37,748 nucleotides of DNA from Vulcanimicrobiota bacterium. GTDB lineage: Bacteria > Vulcanimicrobiota > Xenobia > Xenobiales > JADMJV01. Made by a program: the position numbers and the translations under genes. Shown here piece after piece: positions 34,036 to 37,748 of this stretch. The notes beneath the pieces were generated by a model that was not told where the DNA came from, ran no database searches, and saw only the letters and a list, made by a program, of their open reading frames with translations. Numbering within the stretch: position 1 is the stretch's first letter; the number at the start of each line of letters is the position of its first letter. The stretch spans positions 1 through 37,748 of the forward strand of contig JALHOV010000003.1 in the NCBI GenBank assembly GCA_022842865.1, in the 5' to 3' direction.

Positions 34036-34700
34036 GCCGACGCAGCTTACTGGTCCTTCTGGCCTGGCTGGTGGGAGTAGCGGGTTTCGCCTGCTACTCC
34101 CATTTGATTCAGCAGTCCCCGCTGCAGATCTTCAAGTCATGGGTCCAGTGGATGGCAACCAATCCGGCCGGTCCGGCGGTTTTCATCTTCGCCTTCTGTC
34201 TCAGGCCTCTGACCTTGTTGCCGGCAGCCCTGTGCAACCTGGCCGCCGGTTATTGCTTCGGAGCGGCCTGGGGCTGTTTGTGGGCTCATCTGGCCGGCAC
34301 GGTGGCGGCGGCCCTCTTTTACGGGATTGGACGCTGGATGGGACTGCGCACCGGAATGGCACGCTGGCTCGATTGGTCGATCAACATGTTGCGCACTCAC
34401 GGAGTGCTTTCGGTGGTAGTTCTGCGCTGGTGCTTTCTCCCTTACGACCCGGTCAGTTACCTGGGGGGAGCCCTCCGTTTACCGCTGTTTCGCTTTCTTT
34501 TAGCCAGTTTTGTAGGCAATTTGCCGGGTACTACTTCGGTGGTTCTGCTCGGGGCCTCTCTTGAAGGCCAGTTTGAGGGCGGAAATGTTTCGCTAAATTG
34601 GCGTTTGCTGGCTGCCAGTTGGGTAATGTTAATAACAATGCTCGGCATGGGTCGGTGGCTGCGCCGTCGAGTCGTCCCGGACGCCAAAAAGGATGAATAG
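34032..34700 (+). CDS. TVP38/TMEM64 (DedA-like) membrane protein
   Basis: This protein of the VTT-domain family has about six membrane helices; relatives act as lipid scramblases or in membrane homeostasis. The core signature [20 protein letters not shown] matches the family pattern (Fxr..P..P....n..aG). Start choice is uncertain. The first ATG/GTG/TTG codon in the frame is GTG at 34071, but this cuts into a first hydrophobic helix ([18 protein letters not shown]) that begins upstream. A CTG at 34032, overlapping the icd stop as CTGA, would include it, similar to the TTGA overlaps elsewhere in this window. About 209-222 residues. Confidence 0.8.
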   Translation: MSRRSLLVLLAWLVGVAGFACYSHLIQQSPLQIFKSWVQWMATNPAGPAVFIFAFCLRPLTLLPAALCNLAAGYCFGAAWGCLWAHLAGTVAAALFYGIGRWMGLRTGMARWLDWSINMLRTHGVLSVVVLRWCFLPYDPVSYLGGALRLPLFRFLLASFVGNLPGTTSVVLLGASLEGQFEGGNVSLNWRLLAASWVMLITMLGMGRWLRRRVVPDAKKDE

Positions 34701-34711
34701 CAAGGAGCCTC

Positions 34712-36466
34712 ATGTCCATCACGTCTTCCGACACCCAGGTCTTCCCCGGTGGAGCCTTCCTCACCAACGATTTTTCCGTAGCCGATCTGCTCACGCCCGA
34801 TAATCTCAGCGAAGAACATCGCATGATCTCTCAGACGGCCGAGCGTTTTATGGTCGAACGAGTCATGGCCAACGCTGATAAAATCGAAAAGAAAGACCAC
34901 GAAATGCTCAAGACCGTGTTGCGCGAGTCGGCCGAACTGGGTCTGTTGGGCGCCGAGATTCCCGAGGAATACGGCGGAACCGGACTGGACCTGCTATCCA
35001 CCATGCTCATCACCGAGCAGATCGCTCGCCTGGCCTCGTTCTCCGTTTCCTTCGGCGGCCACTCGGGCATCGGCACCGCTCCGGTGCGTTACTTTGGCAG
35101 CGAAGAGCAGAAGCAGAAATGGTTGCCCAAGCTGGCTGCATGCGAAGTCATCTCCTGCTACGCCCTGACTGAGAACCACTCTGGTTCGGACGCGCTGGCC
35201 GCCCGCACCAAGGCCGTCCTCAGCGAAGACGGAACCCACTACGTGCTCAACGGCAGCAAAATGTGGATCACCAACGGCGGCATCGCCGACCTGTCCATGG
35301 TCTTTGCCAAGGTCGACGGCAAACACTTCACCTGTTTCGTGGTCGAGACCAACACCGAAGGCTTCGCGGCTTCCGCCGAAGAGCACAAAATGGGTCTGCA
35401 CGGCTCCTCCACCACCGCCCTGACCCTGGAGAACGTCAAAGTTCCCGTGGAAAACCTGGTCGGTGAAATCGGCAAGGGCCACAAAATTGCCCTGAACGTG
35501 CTCAACCTGGGCCGCTTCAAGTTGGGCGCCTGGTGCGCCGCCGCCGCCAAATACGCTCTCAACGACGCCATCAGCTACTCCAAGGACCGCCACCAGTTCG
35601 GCAAGTCCATCAGTGAGTTCGGCGCCATCCGTTTCAAGCTGGCCCAAATGGCCGTGCGCTGCTGGGTGGGCGATGCCATGAACTACCGCACCGCCGGCAT
35701 GATTGAGACGTCTCTGGGCAAGACCGACGAGAAGGACTCGGTGGCCGCCCTTAAGGCCATCGAGGAATATGTGGCCGAGTGCTCCATCCTCAAAGTGGCC
35801 TGCTCGGAATACCTCGATTACGTGGTCGACGAAGCCGTGCAGATTCACGGCGGCTACGGCTATTCGGCCGAGTACGCAGTCGAGCGCCACTATCGCGACT
35901 CGCGCATCAACCGCATCTTCGAGGGAACCAACGAGATCAACCGTCTCACCATCACTGGTTCGATCCTGAAGAAGGCCATGTCGGGCAAGCTTAATCTGGC
36001 CGGCGGCGTCGTCGAAGTGGACAGCGCGGTTCTCACCGCCGAGAAGAAAATGGTTGGGAATGCCAAGAAGGCCGCCCTGCTGGCCGCCGGCACCGCCATT
36101 CAGACCATCGCTGCCGACAACCCGGAAGAGAAGCACCAGGAAACCCTGATGCGCATCGCCGATCTGGCCATCGAGGTCTTCGCTATGGACAGCGCCTGGC
36201 TGCGCGCCGCCAAGCAGGCTGGCGAAAAGGGTGAGGACAAGATGGAACTCCAGAAAGACATCCTCAACGTCTTCCTGGTCGATTCCACCACCCGTCTCTG
36301 GACCAACGCTCGCCAACTGCTGGCCAACCTGCTGCCGGCGGGCGAGGCCCTGCAGAAGACGATCGGCAAGATCGACTTCCTGGTCGGCGCCCCCCCCGCC
36401 AACACCCAACTGCCGCTGCAGCGCATCGCCGCCAAGCTGCTCGACGCCGGCAAATACACCGCCTAG
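34712..36466 (+). CDS. acyl-CoA dehydrogenase, long form
   Basis: This 584-residue flavoenzyme makes the first double bond in beta-oxidation of acyl-CoA. The domain order is helical N-terminal region with EYGGTGLDLLSTMLI, a beta domain with CYALTENHSGSDALAARTKA and KMWITNGGIADLSMVF, and then a helical C-terminal region with FGKSISEFGAIRFKLA and IHGGYGYSAEYAVERHYRDS. The catalytic Glu is in RIFEGTNEINR. After that come about 170 residues, as in the very-long-chain/AidB-like long group, which often form part of the dimer interface. A ribosome site AAGGAG is just upstream of the ATG, 12 bases after the TVP38 gene. Its transcript should end at the terminator at 36665. Confidence 0.94.
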   Translation: MSITSSDTQVFPGGAFLTNDFSVADLLTPDNLSEEHRMISQTAERFMVERVMANADKIEKKDHEMLKTVLRESAELGLLGAEIPEEYGGTGLDLLSTMLITEQIARLASFSVSFGGHSGIGTAPVRYFGSEEQKQKWLPKLAACEVISCYALTENHSGSDALAARTKAVLSEDGTHYVLNGSKMWITNGGIADLSMVFAKVDGKHFTCFVVETNTEGFAASAEEHKMGLHGSSTTALTLENVKVPVENLVGEIGKGHKIALNVLNLGRFKLGAWCAAAAKYALNDAISYSKDRHQFGKSISEFGAIRFKLAQMAVRCWVGDAMNYRTAGMIETSLGKTDEKDSVAALKAIEEYVAECSILKVACSEYLDYVVDEAVQIHGGYGYSAEYAVERHYRDSRINRIFEGTNEINRLTITGSILKKAMSGKLNLAGGVVEVDSAVLTAEKKMVGNAKKAALLAAGTAIQTIAADNPEEKHQETLMRIADLAIEVFAMDSAWLRAAKQAGEKGEDKMELQKDILNVFLVDSTTRLWTNARQLLANLLPAGEALQKTIGKIDFLVGAPPANTQLPLQRIAAKLLDAGKYTA

Positions 36467-36472
36467 CTCTGT

Positions 36473-36664
36473 AGCCGGCCAATTCGCTGGAAGTTTGCGC
36501 AGCAAACGCCGGAGTTTTCTCTCAGGAAAACTCCAAAGCCGGCCAATTCGCTGGAAGTTTGCGCAGCAAACGCCGGAGTTTTCTCTCAGGAAAACTCCAA
36601 AGCCGGCCAATTCGCTGGAAGTTTGCGCAGCAAACGCCGGAGTTTTCTCTCAGGAAAACTCCAA
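36473..36664 (+). repeat. three perfect 64-bp tandem repeats, each with two hairpins
   Basis: Units start at 36473, 36537 and 36601 and are identical over 64 bases. Within a unit, bases 21-35 form GTTTGC-GCA-GCAAAC (6-bp stem) and bases 39-62 form GGAGTTTTC-TCTCAG-GAAAACTCC (9-bp stem); CTGG and CCGG flanking the first stem can extend it. Six stem-loops therefore stand in a row in the 3' untranslated part of the acyl-CoA dehydrogenase message, directly before the terminator. Because 64 is not a multiple of 3, the copies are read in all three frames, so apparent reading frames here are chance. No spacers, so this is no CRISPR. Role unknown: RNA stabiliser, protein-binding site or dispersed repeat element. 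Confidence 0.92.
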
Positions 36665-36697
36665 AGCCCCCGGTTCTCGCGAGCCGGGGGCTTTTTT
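36665..36697 (+). terminator. intrinsic terminator
   Basis: A 9-bp stem (AGCCCCCGG with CCGGGGGCT) around a 10-base loop is followed by six T. It is the strongest intrinsic terminator in the window and would end transcripts from icd or the acyl-CoA dehydrogenase after the tandem repeats. Confidence 0.92.
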
Positions 36698-36848
36698 CAT
36701 GTCCGGTCCCCCCGGTCTGGCCTGGCGCCACCCGTGGTGGTGTGCACTGCTTACCCCTGATGGTGGCCTCTTTGCCGGGAATTGCACAAAAATACAAATG
36801 TTACCATTTGAAAATATATTGGCAAAACGCAACACTTATGCTCAGCGT

Positions 36849-37577
36849 ATGAACCTTACACGAAGCCTTCCGATCATCCTCACCCTGGGTCTACTGGGTC
36901 TGCTTTCCATCCCTTCGGAACCGTCGCCCAGTCCGCTCGCCTCGGCCCTGCAATGGGAGCTCAAGGACTGCCGGGTCCAGGAAACCAGCCGCGGGGGTCT
37001 GGTGGTGCGTGAGCCGAACTACCCAGAGGACTCGGGCAGTATGTTCCCCATGACTGTGACGAGAGTCTGGCGTCAGCATCCCGCTGCTCCGGCTCGGCTG
37101 GAAGTGGAGCTTCAACCCTCCGGCGCGCACTGGCGAGGCCAGCGGACCGGCCAGCACTATCGCTGGGAAAGAGCCACGCCCCAGGGGCCGCAGGTTGAGG
37201 TGCTGGCCCACTGGGATATCTCCGCACATAACCGGCAATTGGTTCAAGACCAGGTCAAACAGACCCTAAAGGAGTTCGGCCAGGCTCCAACTGATCAGGT
37301 CGGCTGGTTCTGGGACAGGGGGACCTCCAGATTGTTTCGAGCCCAGGCCTTCCGACCGGAAACCTTGCAGGCCGACCTGCGAAAAGCCCCAACCGCGTTT
37401 GACCTGTGTCTTTTCATGGGCCCGGGAAACGACTTCCCTGGCACTAGACCATCGCGACTGCAAGCCTGGTTATGGAACGCGCAGACCGAACTGCTGTCCT
37501 GCCGAGACCGCTGGCAGCAAGGCATGCTGGTGGACCTGGGTTGGCGAGCCCTTGAGCTGGAGAGCGACCCCCGTTAG
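36849..37577 (+). CDS. secreted hypothetical protein
   Basis: This 242-residue protein starts with a signal peptide or anchor (SLPIILTLGLLGLLSIP). The rest is Trp/Gln/Arg-rich (VTRVWRQHPAAPARLEVELQ, GQHYRWERATPQGPQ) with no family I recognise. An in-frame ATG at 36799 exists, but its extension does not look like protein. The upstream 60 bases (36783-36848) are distinctly AT-rich and probably hold the promoter, after the terminator. The stop overlaps the opposite-strand stop by 4 bases. Confidence 0.68.
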   Translation: MNLTRSLPIILTLGLLGLLSIPSEPSPSPLASALQWELKDCRVQETSRGGLVVREPNYPEDSGSMFPMTVTRVWRQHPAAPARLEVELQPSGAHWRGQRTGQHYRWERATPQGPQVEVLAHWDISAHNRQLVQDQVKQTLKEFGQAPTDQVGWFWDRGTSRLFRAQAFRPETLQADLRKAPTAFDLCLFMGPGNDFPGTRPSRLQAWLWNAQTELLSCRDRWQQGMLVDLGWRALELESDPR

Positions 37578-37654
37578 GCGAGAGGCGAAAAAACCGGGAC
37601 CCACTTGTCGTCGGCGTCGAGATGGCCCGCTCGGCAAATTTCAAGAGGATGCAC
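37574..37654 (-). CDS. possible 26-residue ORF or frameshifted C terminus
   Basis: From a GTG at 37654 the frame reads to a TAA that overlaps the opposite gene by exactly 4 bases (TTAG), the junction type of real gene ends in this window. The end, GHLDADDKWVPVFSPLA, looks like real protein. It is either a tiny gene overlapping the preceding one or the true C terminus of that gene after a missed base. Low confidence. Confidence 0.3.
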   Translation of the reverse strand: MHPLEICRAGHLDADDKWVPVFSPLA

Positions 37655-37748
37655 TCTCCAGCTGTTCCCAGGCCCAGCGCAGGATTCGCGTCACCAGGCC
37701 CGCCTTGTCCAGTTCGCCCGCGTCCACATGCAGAACCGGAATTCCTAA
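37641..37748 (-). CDS. partial CDS, C terminus only
   Basis: The window ends inside a minus-strand frame whose last residues are LGIPVLHVDAGELDKAGLVT, then an amphipathic helix (RILRWAWEQLE), stopping at 37641-37643. The family cannot be named from 35 residues. It may continue into the 26-residue frame that follows if a base is missing. Confidence 0.4.
   Translation of the reverse strand, partial: LGIPVLHVDAGELDKAGLVTRILRWAWEQLESASS

Noticed and set aside
36473..36664. CRISPR array
   Set aside because: The 64-bp units are directly adjacent with no unique spacers, and no cas gene is present.
36231..36848. Long reading frame running from the acyl-CoA dehydrogenase through the repeats into the secreted protein
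   Set aside because: Its first part is an out-of-frame shadow of the dehydrogenase, then repeat sequence and a terminator; the signal peptide begins at 36849.

Overview
The window is about 37.7 kb of high-GC, gene-dense bacterial chromosome with no rRNA, intact tRNA, insertion sequence, prophage or CRISPR array that I can see. An RND heavy-metal pump with its adaptor points to a diderm (Gram-negative type) cell. TTG and GTG starts are common. Genes on the same strand often overlap by 4 nt (ATGA or TTGA), and four of the six convergent gene pairs overlap by exactly the 4 nt of their stop codons. The mixture (serine/threonine kinase with an extracellular solute-binding domain, REC-HD-GYP-TPR-SARP-like regulator, decayed prepilin-like gene) fits an under-sampled phylum, possibly near Vulcanimicrobiota/Eremiobacterota, but this is only an impression.

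Layout. 1-2.9 kb: an unknown protein, then a minus-strand run of secreted S1/P1 nuclease, glycosyltransferase-like protein and HAD hydrolase. 2.9-9.2 kb: a copper/silver-type efflux operon made of a periplasmic adaptor carrying two FixH/YtkA-like domains (interrupted by a frameshift), an RND pump and a multicopper oxidase. 9.2-10.9 kb: a decayed zone with a hypothetical gene, a small protein next to a deleted nucleotidyltransferase remnant, and a broken prepilin-like gene. 10.9-14.2 kb: a membrane-anchored EEP-family hydrolase, an ATP-grasp protein and an FAD monooxygenase. 14.3-19.1 kb: two small membrane proteins, then xseA-xseB-ispA and a strongly degenerate DXS-like gene, all overlapping.

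19.1-25.1 kb is the most interesting part. A histidine kinase is translationally coupled to a receptor-like serine/threonine kinase. This pair is divergent from a single protein that joins a receiver, an HD-GYP-like domain, TPR-like repeats and a SARP-like DNA-binding/BTAD module. Together they look like one signalling system combining His-Asp phosphorelay, Ser/Thr phosphorylation, possible cyclic-di-GMP turnover and transcription control.

25.1-30.1 kb: recN, a VapBC toxin-antitoxin pair, a short endonuclease V, an M16 peptidase and dapB. 30.1-32.7 kb (minus): a methyltransferase, a sulfite-oxidase-like molybdoenzyme and a secreted repeat protein. 32.8-36.5 kb: icd (one-base frameshift), a TVP38/DedA-like membrane protein and a long acyl-CoA dehydrogenase. 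After that come three perfect 64-bp tandem repeats, each able to form two hairpins, ending at a strong intrinsic terminator. The last features are a secreted unknown protein and a partial minus-strand gene. Two of the three frameshifts seen (adaptor, icd) are single missing bases near short homopolymers, so sequence error is a real possibility.
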